A program made the translations under genes and the position numbers. From the NCBI GenBank assembly GCA_023228425.1, contig JALOBE010000009.1:23591-87590 (forward strand): a DNA stretch of 64,000 nt, given 5' to 3'. Source of the DNA: Syntrophales bacterium (GTDB lineage: Bacteria; Desulfobacterota; Syntrophia; Syntrophales; UBA2210). The first letter of the stretch is position 1. Every line of letters begins with the position of its first letter. A model generated the notes under the pieces. That model searched no databases and was not told the DNA's origin. It was given only the letters and a program-made list of their open reading frames with translations. Shown piece by piece: positions 16,744-25,420 of this stretch.

Positions 16744-17322
16744 TTATAGTCCCAGGTAGCCGTCCCGTAATTTTTTATCGGCCTGCTCACCGAGATTGTA
16801 TCGGAAATACATGCGGATAAAATCCGGATCGTTGATGGTACCCTTGACTTCACCCTGATACTCCAGCGTCAGACCCTCCCCCGGGATATAGGTTGCCACC
16901 GACGTCAGTCCCGGTTCCATGTCCTTGTCCAGCCAGGAGGCGTATTTTTTTATGTTGGTCTGCTGCGCTGCTATCATTTCAGCCGGATTGGCCTTTTCAA
17001 TGGCTTCGATAAACCCTTCCTGAAGTTTCGCTGCTGTAGCTTTATTGGTGAGATACACCAGGTAAAACTGCTTGATCTGATCAGATTCAATAGCTTCCCG
17101 GGCGTTGTTGGTGGGATTCTCCAGATAAAACCCGCCGGCAAAAACATTGACCACGACAAGCGCTTTGCGTGAGGCCAGGCCGTTCAGATATACCTGGGTA
17201 TCATTGATAATCTTTTGCGTGGGAAACGGAACGCCAAGAATTTCTTTGTCGGCACTGAATGCCGCCGGAGCCACACAGAGTATCATGGCTGCCACAATGA
17301 TTCCTGCTACAAGTTTTTTCAT
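16744..17322 (-). CDS. Chalcone-isomerase-like periplasmic protein
   Basis: 192 residues from the ATG at 17322, behind GGGGGGAGA. The signal peptide is MKKLVAGIIVAAMILCVAPA, with cleavage near AFSA. The mature part matches the chalcone isomerase-like domain of proteobacterial exported proteins (GVPFPTQKIIND, KALVVVNVFAGGFYLE, NLGEQADKKLRDGYLGL). In bacteria these are not flavonoid enzymes; fatty-acid binding has been proposed for the fold. Monocistronic. Confidence 0.82.
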   Translation of the reverse strand: MKKLVAGIIVAAMILCVAPAAFSADKEILGVPFPTQKIINDTQVYLNGLASRKALVVVNVFAGGFYLENPTNNAREAIESDQIKQFYLVYLTNKATAAKLQEGFIEAIEKANPAEMIAAQQTNIKKYASWLDKDMEPGLTSVATYIPGEGLTLEYQGEVKGTINDPDFIRMYFRYNLGEQADKKLRDGYLGL

Positions 17323-17476
17323 AAGCATCTCCCCCCGTTTCGACCTGTTTGTAACAACCCGGGCCTCCATCGGCCGGACTGTGCCGCCATTGGGCCGCGT
17401 CGAAGAGTATAGGAGGGCTGATTTTTGATGTCAAGGAGTATTACGGTTAAGGGAGCAGGGCACTGAAGTCTGATGT

Positions 17477-18796
17477 TCAGCCGGGATTGTCCCCGCAGTG
17501 CAGGGCAATCCGCTCGGGTGCCTCTTCCATCAGTGCCGTCAGCTCATCCACCCGGCGGTTGAATTCATCACGTTTTTCCGCGGGCATGGATGACGCCGTC
17601 GGGATGGGGGCGGTCAGGGGATTTACCGGGCGGCCCCTCATATGCAGTTCGAAGTGAAGATGGGGACCCGTGGAACGGCCGGTGTTGCCCGAGAGCGCCA
17701 CCCGTTCGCCGCGCCGAACCTTCTGGCCCCGCCTGACCAGGATACGGCTCAAATGTAAATACCGTGACGCATAATGGCCGCCGTGCTGTATTTCCACGTA
17801 TTTCCCCGCGAAAGGATGATTGTGGACGCGGGTTACCACCCCGTCACCGATAGACAGAACGGGTGTGCCGGAGGGCATCGAGAAATCAACACCATTGTGG
17901 GGCGATGCGCGGCCTGTAACCGGATGCCGGCGGGCGGGGCTGAAATGGGATGTGATCCTGTGGTTTCCCGTCGTGGGGTACCGCCGAAAGGCCCGTGCGA
18001 GGCTCTTTCCTTCCTGATCATAATACCGCCCGTTCTCAGAAAGAAAGGCGCTGTGGACTTGTCTTCCCCGGTATATGCGAACTCCTTCGATGCGACTCTG
18101 GCCGGTAAACTCTCCATCAACGAACTGACGGCTGCGGACCACCTGGAACCGGTCGCCGGAGCGCATATCCCGGGAAAACAGGATCTGGTCACGAAAGAGT
18201 TCCGTAACGTTTCCTGTTTCCTGCTCGGTCAGGCCGGAACTTCTCGCCGAGGCATAGAAACTGCTGGTGATAGCTCCATCGAGAAGTTCTTGTTTCCATT
18301 CGCCGGGAACGATGATCTCTTCGTAATCAAAGTTCGTCTCGTCCACGCGGCTGTAGAGTACCCGGTTTCCGGGATGAATGAACAGTTCCATGATTAAAAG
18401 GGCGAAGGTGTCCGGGTTCATGGTAAAGGTGAGCCTGTGGCCCGGCTTGAGCACATCCAGGGCCAGGAGGGATTCGTCTGCCGAAAGAACCCGGCACATG
18501 TCACCCTGGCTTATGCCGTGGGCGTCAAAGATTGAACTCAGAGTGTCACCGGCGGCGATGGTCCGGGTGAAGATGTGGTCATGTTCTTCCGTGGACGGTG
18601 CGCCGCCGTGAACAACGGCCCCGAAGTCGTCCTTTACCGTCGCTCTCACATGAGCGGACGAGGGTGTGAAAAAAACTTTCCAGGCAATCCACGACAGTCC
18701 CGTGATCATAAGCAGGCACAGAAGGAACATTCGCAATCTGCGGCGCGTTTCCAAGCGGTTTCCCCGGAAAGAATTCCTGATAGAAAACATAATCAC
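17477..18796 (-). CDS. M23-family (LytM) murein endopeptidase, MepM-like, membrane anchored
   Basis: 439 residues; GTG at 18796 or ATG at 18790 are equally possible starts. A transmembrane helix lies near residues 24-43, followed by a LysM/OapA-like domain (about 75-135), a linker domain and the LytM domain with HNGVDF and GPHLHFELH zinc ligands (about 310-400). Such enzymes cut peptide cross-links in the periplasm during wall growth. The C-terminal 45 residues are acidic and helical. No partner gene adjoins it. Confidence 0.87.
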   Translation of the reverse strand: MIMFSIRNSFRGNRLETRRRLRMFLLCLLMITGLSWIAWKVFFTPSSAHVRATVKDDFGAVVHGGAPSTEEHDHIFTRTIAAGDTLSSIFDAHGISQGDMCRVLSADESLLALDVLKPGHRLTFTMNPDTFALLIMELFIHPGNRVLYSRVDETNFDYEEIIVPGEWKQELLDGAITSSFYASARSSGLTEQETGNVTELFRDQILFSRDMRSGDRFQVVRSRQFVDGEFTGQSRIEGVRIYRGRQVHSAFLSENGRYYDQEGKSLARAFRRYPTTGNHRITSHFSPARRHPVTGRASPHNGVDFSMPSGTPVLSIGDGVVTRVHNHPFAGKYVEIQHGGHYASRYLHLSRILVRRGQKVRRGERVALSGNTGRSTGPHLHFELHMRGRPVNPLTAPIPTASSMPAEKRDEFNRRVDELTALMEEAPERIALHCGDNPG

Positions 18797-19160
18797 CCGG
18801 CAGAGATATACTTTGTTGTAAAGCTCAACTGCGCGTTATTCCTGAAATGTCACTTCCGGTAACGGGGCGACGTCATGAAACCGTATCGTCATAACGTTTA
18901 AACGTCAAGACGTTTTTGAAAGGCGAACAGTGATGAACTCGAAAAGTCGAAAAACGTCTGGGTTGGGAGCACCTTGTAAAAAGCTCCTTGAGGCACGGCG
19001 TACACATCCTTACGGCGCGTCACCGGACGGGATATTCGCGGCCGGCCGTTTCCTGTATCCGCGCGCTCATTGCCGGTGCTTGATTATTTGTCTTGATTAC
19101 GGCACGATACTTCATATACTCTGACTTCACACCACAGAGAAAACTGACGGGATCGTACAA
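18797..19160. other. Gene-free stretch with repeat debris
   Basis: Contains short blocks (AAGTCGAAAAACGTC, CTTGTAAAAAGCTCCTTGAG) related to the dispersed repeats elsewhere in the window. I see no gene; open frames here are short and lack ribosome sites. Confidence 0.5.
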
Positions 19161-19254
19161 AGTCGAAAAATGGTGAATTTTGAAAATCGAGCCCGATATT
19201 TCCCATGAGCTACAAAGCTGCTTTTGGGAAATGTGGACTTTTTACGGGACCATC
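19161..19254 (-). repeat. 94-bp dispersed repeat (family R2), copy B
   Basis: Reverse-complement partner of 11659-11752, same length, ending in TTTTTACGGGACCATC. It sits directly upstream of the flavoprotein gene and may contribute to its leader. Confidence 0.75.
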
Positions 19255-19292
19255 AGGCCTGAATATGAAACATATCGACAGGAGGTTATTTC

Positions 19293-19871
19293 ATGAAAGT
19301 TGTCGGCTTGAACTCAAGTGCCCGCGAGGACGGGAATACGGCCATACTCATGCACACGGTTTTTGAAGAGCTGCAAAAAGAGGGTATCGAAACAGAGCTG
19401 ATCCAGATGGCGGGCAAGCCGATCCAGGGATGCAGAGCCTGCTACAAATGCTTCAAGAATCGAAACCGGCGATGCTCAATCGACGAAGACATGCTCAACG
19501 GGATCATCGCGGCCATGGATCAGGCAGAGGGCATTCTCCTGGGTTCACCGACCTACTTTTCCGACGCTTCCTCCGGAATGCGGGCATTCATCGAGCGCTG
19601 CGGTTTTGTCGCCCGCGCGAACGATTTCATGTTCAAGGGCAAAGCGGGTGCCGCGGTGACGGCCGTCCGTCGTGCCGGCTCCATAGCGGCCTTCAATTCC
19701 ATGAATCTCTTCCTTCACTACATGCAGATGTTCATGCCCGGGGCGACCTACTGGAGCCTGGGAATCGGCAACGCTCCCGGTGATGTGCTCAAGGACGAAG
19801 AAGGCATGCGGACCATGAAGTCCCTCGGACAGAACATGGCCTATTTACTTAAAAAACTTAATTCACCGTGA
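19293..19871 (+). CDS. Flavodoxin-like NADPH-dependent FMN reductase / iron-sulfur flavoprotein family
   Basis: 192 residues; ATG behind CAGGAGGT. The N-terminus (VVGLNSSAREDGNTAIL) is the FMN phosphate-binding loop. GCRACYKCFKNRNRRCSIDED contains the compact Cys cluster of Isf-type proteins, with three Cys plus one downstream. GSPTYFSDASSGMRAFIERC is the family's central motif. Likely a small cytoplasmic redox protein in anaerobic electron transfer or oxygen/peroxide detoxification. Monocistronic. Confidence 0.85.
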   Translation: MKVVGLNSSAREDGNTAILMHTVFEELQKEGIETELIQMAGKPIQGCRACYKCFKNRNRRCSIDEDMLNGIIAAMDQAEGILLGSPTYFSDASSGMRAFIERCGFVARANDFMFKGKAGAAVTAVRRAGSIAAFNSMNLFLHYMQMFMPGATYWSLGIGNAPGDVLKDEEGMRTMKSLGQNMAYLLKKLNSP

Positions 19872-20277
19872 ACAGGCCTATCCGACGGCTACCGGGCCCG
19901 CAATCGATTCCATATTCGTTAACTGAACATATCGGCGGTGCTGTGCGAAATGGCCGCCGGAGTGAGCTTCCCGGCGTTATTCTCCGGAGAAGGGTAAGCG
20001 GCGAAATGCCCCTGGGTGAAATCGGGAAGATATGGTATCATCCTCTTAACAACGGCGAACTCATTACAAGCGGAAATCCGGCCTTCCGGCAGGCCGTTCT
20101 CTCCGGGCAGGAGTACCAAGGCGGATACGACGGCCTTGAAGAAACCGGTAGCGGCTTCGGTGGGGAAACCGCATATCGGAGAGCGGTGGGACGCCCGTGA
20201 GGCCTCCGGCCTGCGGGATTTTACGGACATCATCCCGGGACGAGTGCCCGAACAAACGCAAAGAAAGGAGTTGCGCA
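19872..20277. other. Gene-free stretch
   Basis: About 400 bp with one possible plus-strand frame (19868-20200) that has no ribosome site, signal peptide or recognisable motif. I see no repeats or terminators. Confidence 0.4.
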
Positions 20278-21030
20278 ATGGATCTGAAAGCAATCGCACG
20301 GCAGATGATTCAATTCCACGAGGCCGCTTTTGACAACACCTTTGACGCCATGACCGTTATGCAGCAGCAGGCGGAGGAAATAATCGCCGACTGGATAAAC
20401 CGAAACCCCTTGATAACCGCTGAAGGCCAAAAAACCATCGACAGGTGGCTCGCGGCCTATAGAAAGAGTCGCGAGGATTTCAAGGCTGTTGTAGATGATA
20501 ATTATAAAAAAGTGGAGCAGTCGCTTGAGGGCTACCAATGGACCCCTCCGTCTACAACGGCGGGCAGACCCGGGGCCGCGAAGGCCCGTCCGGCACGGAA
20601 GGCCGAGCCGGTGAAGGTCCGTCGATCCCCCAAAGCCCCTAAAAAGGAAACGCCGGCAAAGAAACAGGCCCCCGTTAAGGGGAAAACGAATATTGATATC
20701 GTTACAAGGCTGATTCAGAGGAGTACCGAGGGAATTTCGACGGCATATATAAAAGAAAAAACGGGGCTCACCGAACGACAGATCTGGAACATCGTGAATA
20801 ATGCCGCCAGGGAAGGAAAAATCAAAAAGCTGAAGCGTGGTGTTTACTGCGCCGTGCCAAAGGAAGAAACGAAAGCCGAACCGGGACGGGTGGTGCGCGT
20901 GGAACCGAAAAAAGGAACGGATACGGACGAGAAAAAATCTGTAGAAGAAGCCATTGTCACGGGTGAGACTGTGGCCGCATCACAGGAGTCGGCAGATTCC
21001 GCGGTGCCCGAACCCCGGGGTGAGGGATGA
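20278..21030 (+). CDS. Phasin-like coiled-coil protein with a C-terminal winged-helix-like domain
   Basis: 250 residues; ATG at 20278 behind AAAGGAG. Residues 1-90 are amphipathic helix resembling granule-associated phasin/PhaM-like proteins (FHEAAFDNTFDAMTVMQQQ). Residues 95-140 are a Lys/Pro/Ala-rich basic linker. Residues 140-200 (IDIVTRLIQRSTEGISTAYI, TGLTERQIWNIVNNA, KKLKRGVYCAV) look like a winged helix. The tail is acidic. A protein linking storage granules or another surface to DNA is inferred. Its stop overlaps the next start (ATGA). Confidence 0.65.
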   Translation: MDLKAIARQMIQFHEAAFDNTFDAMTVMQQQAEEIIADWINRNPLITAEGQKTIDRWLAAYRKSREDFKAVVDDNYKKVEQSLEGYQWTPPSTTAGRPGAAKARPARKAEPVKVRRSPKAPKKETPAKKQAPVKGKTNIDIVTRLIQRSTEGISTAYIKEKTGLTERQIWNIVNNAAREGKIKKLKRGVYCAVPKEETKAEPGRVVRVEPKKGTDTDEKKSVEEAIVTGETVAASQESADSAVPEPRGEG

Positions 21031-21722
21031 AAAAACCATGGTTCAGGGCAGGTGTCGTGATTGCTGCAGGATGCCTGCTCTTCCTGGGTGCTTCCACATC
21101 CGTGGTTTGGGGCCGGGACCAGGAGTTGAAAACTCCGGATGTGCCTTTTGTCGCCACCCCGCACAATGTCGTGGACCTTATGATCAGACTGGCCGACGTC
21201 AGGGAAATCGATGTGGTCTATGACCTGGGCTGCGGTGACGGAAGGATCGTGATCGCGGCGGCGAAAAGGGCCGGGGCGCGATCCCGGGGATTCGACATCG
21301 ATCCCGAGATGGTGAAACTGTCGCGGGAAAACGTTGAGAGAGAAAACCTCGAGCATCTGGTGACGATTCACCTGCAGGATATCTTTGAGGTCGATCTGCG
21401 GGAGGCATCGGTGCTCATGCTCTACCTGCTGCCGGAACTCAATGTCCGTTTGATACCGCAGATTGATGAAATGGAGCCCGGGTCCAGAATTGTTTCACAT
21501 TCCTTCGATATGGCCGGCGTTATTCCGGATAGTGAGACCACGGTGTATCACAGGGACGGCAGTGTGAGCAGGGTGTATATGTGGACGACACCGTTGAGGA
21601 AGGAGCCGTTACGAAAGGCACCATCCGATATGAAGTATATGAAACACTTTCGACTCGACAAGGTATTGACGAAAGGGGAGATGTGGTTCCTCGACAAATT
21701 CCGCAAGGCATTGAGAGACTGA
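21027..21722 (+). CDS. SAM-dependent methyltransferase with an N-terminal signal sequence
   Basis: 231 residues. A hydrophobic N-terminus (VVIAAGCLLFLGASTSVVWG) precedes a class I methyltransferase: motif I VVYDLGCGDGRIVIAAA, motif II GFDIDPEMVKLS and a post-I strand VLMLYLLPELN. Homologues with the same N-terminal signal are common in environmental bacteria. It is translationally coupled to the phasin-like gene (4-bp overlap). How a SAM enzyme would work outside the cytoplasm is unclear; the helix may simply tether it to the membrane. Substrate unknown. Confidence 0.78.
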   Translation: MKKPWFRAGVVIAAGCLLFLGASTSVVWGRDQELKTPDVPFVATPHNVVDLMIRLADVREIDVVYDLGCGDGRIVIAAAKRAGARSRGFDIDPEMVKLSRENVERENLEHLVTIHLQDIFEVDLREASVLMLYLLPELNVRLIPQIDEMEPGSRIVSHSFDMAGVIPDSETTVYHRDGSVSRVYMWTTPLRKEPLRKAPSDMKYMKHFRLDKVLTKGEMWFLDKFRKALRD

Positions 21723-21846
21723 TAACCGCGCGGCCTGAATCCCCTGTTTCGTTATTTCCCTGCCGGGATGCGGGCTTATTGAAGGGTACCATGTTCCTTG
21801 CCGGGTTTGCAGGGAGGTGAGAGGAGTTTTATTCAGGAGCGTGAGC

Positions 21847-22368
21847 GTGAATCCGGGAAGAAGTGGATTGCTGGTGCTGATTTCTTTTCTGTGTCTGGGC
21901 CTGACGTCCTGCTCCACCGTATCGTTGTCGCGGAGCGGCTACGGCCGGATTACCCCCGACGTCGGGGCGACGGAGGTCTTTGAATCGTACCTGGTCAATC
22001 CTGATTACCGGTATTACATAAGCGGTGTGGATCTCAACCCGAACGCGTTCATGGGACTTCACCGGGATTACCGGCTCGAATCACCGACCCTGTGGCGGGA
22101 AGTGGATATTTCAGCGGACAGGATGAAGGAAATCGTCGACGGCATGAGGAGCAAAGCGGAGGGCCTCATGATGTTTCAATATGGCTTCGAGATAACGGAC
22201 AACAGTGACACACCCATAGGCATCTGGTACTCTATCCTCGATGCCAGGACCTTTGTCCGCATAAACGAAGACGGGACGGTTCGAATCAATACGCCCGCCC
22301 AGGATACCTACGAGCGGAGGGAAGGGGAAGGACGGTCCGGCCCGGACCCCTTTATTCCCGTATTCTGA
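21847..22368 (+). CDS. Lipoprotein of unknown function, paralogue of the protein at 52761
   Basis: 173 residues from GTG at 21847, which has AGGAG at 7-nt spacing; GTG codons at 21817 and 21841 are alternatives. The lipoprotein signal ends LGLTSC-ST. The mature protein shares with 52761 an ordered set of motifs: GR, FES, YYISGVDLNPNAFMGLHR, LW, a helical M-K-x-V-x-M-x-K-A segment, IGIWYSILD and VRINTP. I do not recognise the domain. Probably anchored in a periplasmic leaflet. Confidence 0.68.
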   Translation: MNPGRSGLLVLISFLCLGLTSCSTVSLSRSGYGRITPDVGATEVFESYLVNPDYRYYISGVDLNPNAFMGLHRDYRLESPTLWREVDISADRMKEIVDGMRSKAEGLMMFQYGFEITDNSDTPIGIWYSILDARTFVRINEDGTVRINTPAQDTYERREGEGRSGPDPFIPVF

Positions 22369-22408
22369 GAATCCCGCAGCGCAGCATGTTTGAATTGGAG
22401 ATGACACT

Positions 22409-22939
22409 GTGGATATGACGGTCTTCGATGCCATGGATGCCCCGGAATTACGCGCCTATGTGGAATTCCTGCTGAAAAATTACCGGACCATGGATGCCTT
22501 CTGGTTCCTGTACGTGGCTGAAGCCTTCGGCCAGGCTGAAGCGGAGCGTCTGAATGAGCGCGTGTGGCATCGCGTCGGCGGTCTTGCCGCGCGGGACATC
22601 ATCAAACGGTTCCCTCCGGAGGAGCGGGGCCTGAAGGGTTTTATCGCGGCCCTGCGGTTCTTTCCCTGGACGGCGCTCATAGGCTTTGATATCCGGCAAT
22701 CTGACGAAGAGGTGATCCTGAGCGTTCCCTCGTGCCCGACGCAGGTTGCCCGGCTGCGGCGGGGGCTGGACGAATTTGACTGTAAGGAAATGCACCGTGG
22801 TGAGTTCGACAGCTTTGCCAAGGTTATCGATGATCGCATAGAGGTCGAGTGTTTCTTCGCGCCGCCCGACCCCCACCCCGAAGACACCTTCTGCATGTGG
22901 CGCTTTTACCTGCGGGACGACGGGGCAACTCTCCCTTGA
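22409..22939 (+). CDS. DUF6125-like cytoplasmic protein
   Basis: 176 residues; GTG at 22409 with GGAG upstream, or ATG at 22415. The N-terminal LRAYVEFLLKNYRTMDAFWF and a central Trp/Phe-rich region resemble the DUF6125 family seen in anaerobes, whose function is unknown. Several Cys residues (SVPSCPTQ, DEFDCKEM, VECFF, TFCMW) could bind a metal or cluster. Follows the lipoprotein gene by 40 bp, so possibly co-transcribed. Confidence 0.6.
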   Translation: MDMTVFDAMDAPELRAYVEFLLKNYRTMDAFWFLYVAEAFGQAEAERLNERVWHRVGGLAARDIIKRFPPEERGLKGFIAALRFFPWTALIGFDIRQSDEEVILSVPSCPTQVARLRRGLDEFDCKEMHRGEFDSFAKVIDDRIEVECFFAPPDPHPEDTFCMWRFYLRDDGATLP

Positions 22940-22957
22940 AACCGTCCTCTGCAGGGC

Positions 22958-23090
22958 GTTTTTCGACTTCTGGGCGACACAGGCGTACGTATGTGAAATC
23001 ACGCAGGACACATGCTCGACGATGCCCGCTTACGGCACGTCAGTTGTATGATGCAGGCCCGCCGGAGGCGGGCCTGGGCGCTTTTTACGA
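22958..23090 (+). repeat. Dispersed repeat family R1, copy B (long form)
   Basis: Starts at TTTTTCGACTTCTGGGCGAC and includes CTTACGGCACGTCAGTTGTA and a GC hairpin (GCCCGCCGGAGGCGGGC). Nearly the same sequence, inverted, occupies 43451-43592. Confidence 0.75.
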
Positions 23091-23158
23091 TGCCGCCATC
23101 CGTGTGCAGTGCACCTCGTTGCGTCTCCCTGCATGATCCCGTGACCGCTTGTGCTGCT

Positions 23159-24292
23159 TTAAGAACCCCGCGCCGTTTCAAGGGCGCCTTCGACTTCCCC
23201 TCTTACCAGGTCGCTGTCGTCCGACCGGCGGGACTCGAGGATCTGTCGGGCCATGGCTCCTCCCAGCTGTCCCAGCGCCCAGGCGACCATTCCCCTCACG
23301 CGCGGGTCATCTTCGTTTCGCAGGGCCTCGACGAGATCGGGAACGTAATCCCGATCCCTGCTGTTGCCCATGGCCCGTGCGGCGTTCATCTTCCAGCGCC
23401 ACAGATCATCCTGTGACATGTAGAACATGCGGGGCCAGACACGTTCCCGGTAAAACCGGTCATCCATGGAAAGGAGCCGGGAAAGGGTGAAATCGTTTTC
23501 ACGGGCGGCGAGCTTTTCGTTAAAAGGCAGCGAGAGGGCAAGCCATGCCTCGTTCCGGGGGCAGACATCCTGACAGCGGTCGCAGCCGTAGAGCCGGAGT
23601 CTCATGGGTTCCCGCAATTCTAGTGGTGTCGGTCCTTCACCGTAATAACTGAGGTAGGCGATACAGCGGCGGGGATCGAGCTTGCCCGGCGCTTCGATGG
23701 CACGGGTCGGACAGGCGGCAATGCAGGCATTACGGCACCAGGCAGGGCAGGTGTACTCCATGGTAGGTTCGTCGCAGGGGAATTCACGGTCAACCATGAT
23801 CGTGTAGGGCATGGTCCAGGAGCCGCCCCGGGCGCCGCGGTTCGCGTAGAAGAAATTATTCTTTCCCAGTGTTCCCAGACCGGCGCGGGTGGAAGTGAGA
23901 CGATGGGGCAGATTGAAAGGGACCCTTGATTCCACGCCTGCTTTCTTGAGAAATGCGCGGAAGGCTTGCAGCCTGAGATAGCGTCCGTCCTTGGTGACAC
24001 GGTCGTCTTCGAGGTACCAGCGTCCGAAATGAGCTTCCAGCGCGGGTGGGAAGGCTGTCCGAAAGTATGGTTCAATGAGCACGATGATGGATCGGGCCTC
24101 GGGATAGACCGCGAGGGGCGTTGTTCCCTTTATCAGGTCCAGTCCCATTTTCGGTGCCCAGGCGTACCGTTCTCCCCGCTCCGCAAGCCGCTCCTGTTGT
24201 GAGATGAAGGGGTCGACACCGGTTACTCCCGCGTCGGAATAGCCCAACTCCAAAGCTTTTTCGATGATGTCGTTTCTGGTGATAGCGGCCAT
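23159..24292 (-). CDS. QueG-like (epoxyqueuosine reductase family) Fe-S protein with HEAT-like repeats
   Basis: 377 residues from the ATG at 24292, preceded by GGGGGA. The N-terminal half is the corrinoid-binding QueG-type region (GLGTLGKNNFFY). Two [4Fe-4S] motifs follow: CPAWCRNACIAACPTRAI and CDRCQDVCPRN. The C-terminal ~70 residues (DDPRVRGMVAWALGQLGG) are HEAT/PBS-lyase-like repeats. Homologues reduce epoxyqueuosine in tRNA using B12 and Fe-S clusters; the CPAWC spacing differs from canonical QueG, so a sister reductase is possible. Cytoplasmic, monocistronic. Confidence 0.78.
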   Translation of the reverse strand: MAAITRNDIIEKALELGYSDAGVTGVDPFISQQERLAERGERYAWAPKMGLDLIKGTTPLAVYPEARSIIVLIEPYFRTAFPPALEAHFGRWYLEDDRVTKDGRYLRLQAFRAFLKKAGVESRVPFNLPHRLTSTRAGLGTLGKNNFFYANRGARGGSWTMPYTIMVDREFPCDEPTMEYTCPAWCRNACIAACPTRAIEAPGKLDPRRCIAYLSYYGEGPTPLELREPMRLRLYGCDRCQDVCPRNEAWLALSLPFNEKLAARENDFTLSRLLSMDDRFYRERVWPRMFYMSQDDLWRWKMNAARAMGNSRDRDYVPDLVEALRNEDDPRVRGMVAWALGQLGGAMARQILESRRSDDSDLVRGEVEGALETARGS

Positions 24293-24453
24293 TGTCTTTA
24301 TCCCCCGGATATACCGGCTGTCCTGCTCGGGTGCGACAGGGTAAACACTTGACGGGATGCCGGCCATACGTTACTGAACATAGTGAGCGGTAAGTGTACG
24401 GAGGGGGATTCTGCGAGTCAAGAGGAATTCTCCCCGGGGCATGCGGGTCGCCT

Positions 24454-25104
24454 ATGAAGAAAAAGTCATTCTCAGTGTGCCTGGCGGTCATGGTCCTCCT
24501 GTGTTGTTTCCTGTCCTCCTGCGGGGTCGTGAAGACGACCTCCCGGGTGACGAAAGGAACCGTCGTCGCGGCCTGGAAAGTAACCAAATTTGCCGGGAAA
24601 ACTGTGTACACCATCGGCGAGTTTACCTTCAACGTGGTAACGGCGCCGCTTTCATGGCCCCTGACCCGTAATGAAATCGAATCAATAGACGGCCTGTCCC
24701 CCAAGGAGGCCATTGCTCAAGGCCGCGTCAAGAACGCGCCTTACGTCGTTCACGGAAGGCGCTATGTGCCCATGTCCGTCAAGGAGGCCGCGCGGTACCG
24801 TGAAACAGGCATCGCGTCCTGGTACGGATATGAGACCTACCGACAGAAGGGCGGTCACATGACGGCCAATGGTGAGGCCTTCGACCCGAACGGGCTCAGC
24901 GCAGCCCACAAGCATTTACCTCTGCCCGTCTTCGCCCGGGTGACGAATCTGTCCAACAAGCGCAGCATCATTGTCCGGGTAAACGATCGGGGACCTTTTG
25001 TCGACGGCCGTATTATCGACCTCAGTGCCGGCGCAGCAAAGCGACTCGGTTTCCACAAGGAAGGAACCGCCCGGGTTTTTGTGGAAGTGGTGAACCTGGA
25101 CTGA
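24454..25104 (+). CDS. rlpA: RlpA-family septal-ring lipoprotein (lytic transglycosylase-like)
   Basis: 216 residues. The start at 24454 gives a lipoprotein signal ending CCFLSSC-G. The double-psi beta-barrel domain begins GIASWYGYETYRQKGGHMTA and holds the catalytic-type Asp in VNDRGPFVDGRIIDLS. No SPOR domain follows, unlike E. coli RlpA. Between the lipid anchor and the barrel is an 80-residue segment with a second hydrophobic stretch (YTIGEFTFNVVTAPLSWPL) that is not part of the core family. The ribosome site is weak. Confidence 0.85.
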   Translation: MKKKSFSVCLAVMVLLCCFLSSCGVVKTTSRVTKGTVVAAWKVTKFAGKTVYTIGEFTFNVVTAPLSWPLTRNEIESIDGLSPKEAIAQGRVKNAPYVVHGRRYVPMSVKEAARYRETGIASWYGYETYRQKGGHMTANGEAFDPNGLSAAHKHLPLPVFARVTNLSNKRSIIVRVNDRGPFVDGRIIDLSAGAAKRLGFHKEGTARVFVEVVNLD

Positions 25105-25124
25105 CGGGCCGGACCGGTGTTCAT

Positions 25125-25275
25125 TACTGCTCCGAAATATCGAAACAAACAGCCATTTTGATGTGCAGATGCGGAAAATGCTCCGGGCAGTCTCGCAGCC
25201 GCCGACGCCATCGCAATACAAGACTTGAAAAACACAAAAACGCGACGCAGCAGAAAGATGGAGGTGGATTTGGGT
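25125..25275 (+). repeat. 151-bp direct repeat, copy 1 (probable solo end of an insertion sequence)
   Basis: Matches 40956-41106 at a constant offset of 15831 bp with only a handful of mismatches and no gaps. Copy 2 follows a transposase remnant, so the repeat is probably an IS terminus. Here it stands alone 90 bp upstream of the DtxR-feo promoter. Confidence 0.85.
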
Positions 25276-25364
25276 TGAATGTCTCTTTGATAGACTGCAA
25301 GAATTCTTCCAAGAGGTTAATTATATGGCGCATTCCATCTTTTTTAAGAAATGGACAAAAAATC

Positions 25365-25393
25365 TTGACATGTTGTGTCTGTCATAGTAATTT
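25365..25393 (+). promoter_or_regulatory. Candidate promoter of the dtxR-feo operon
   Basis: TTGACA (25365-25370), 17 bp, TAATTT (25388-25393), 28 bp before the start codon. A DtxR-like palindrome overlaps the -10 box. Confidence 0.6.
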
Positions 25394-25405
25394 AGCCTAC
25401 CCTAA
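25392..25405. promoter_or_regulatory. Candidate DtxR-family metal-regulator operator
   Basis: TTAGCCTACCCTAA shows TTAG/CTAA arms in the spacing of DtxR-type sites. Its position over the -10 region fits repression by the first gene product when iron is sufficient. The inner bases are imperfect. Confidence 0.45.
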
Positions 25406-25420
25406 CATTTAGGAGGATTC

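Noticed and set aside
19868..20200. 110-residue frame between the flavoprotein and phasin-like genes
   Set aside because: No ribosome site, no domain, and unusual residue composition.
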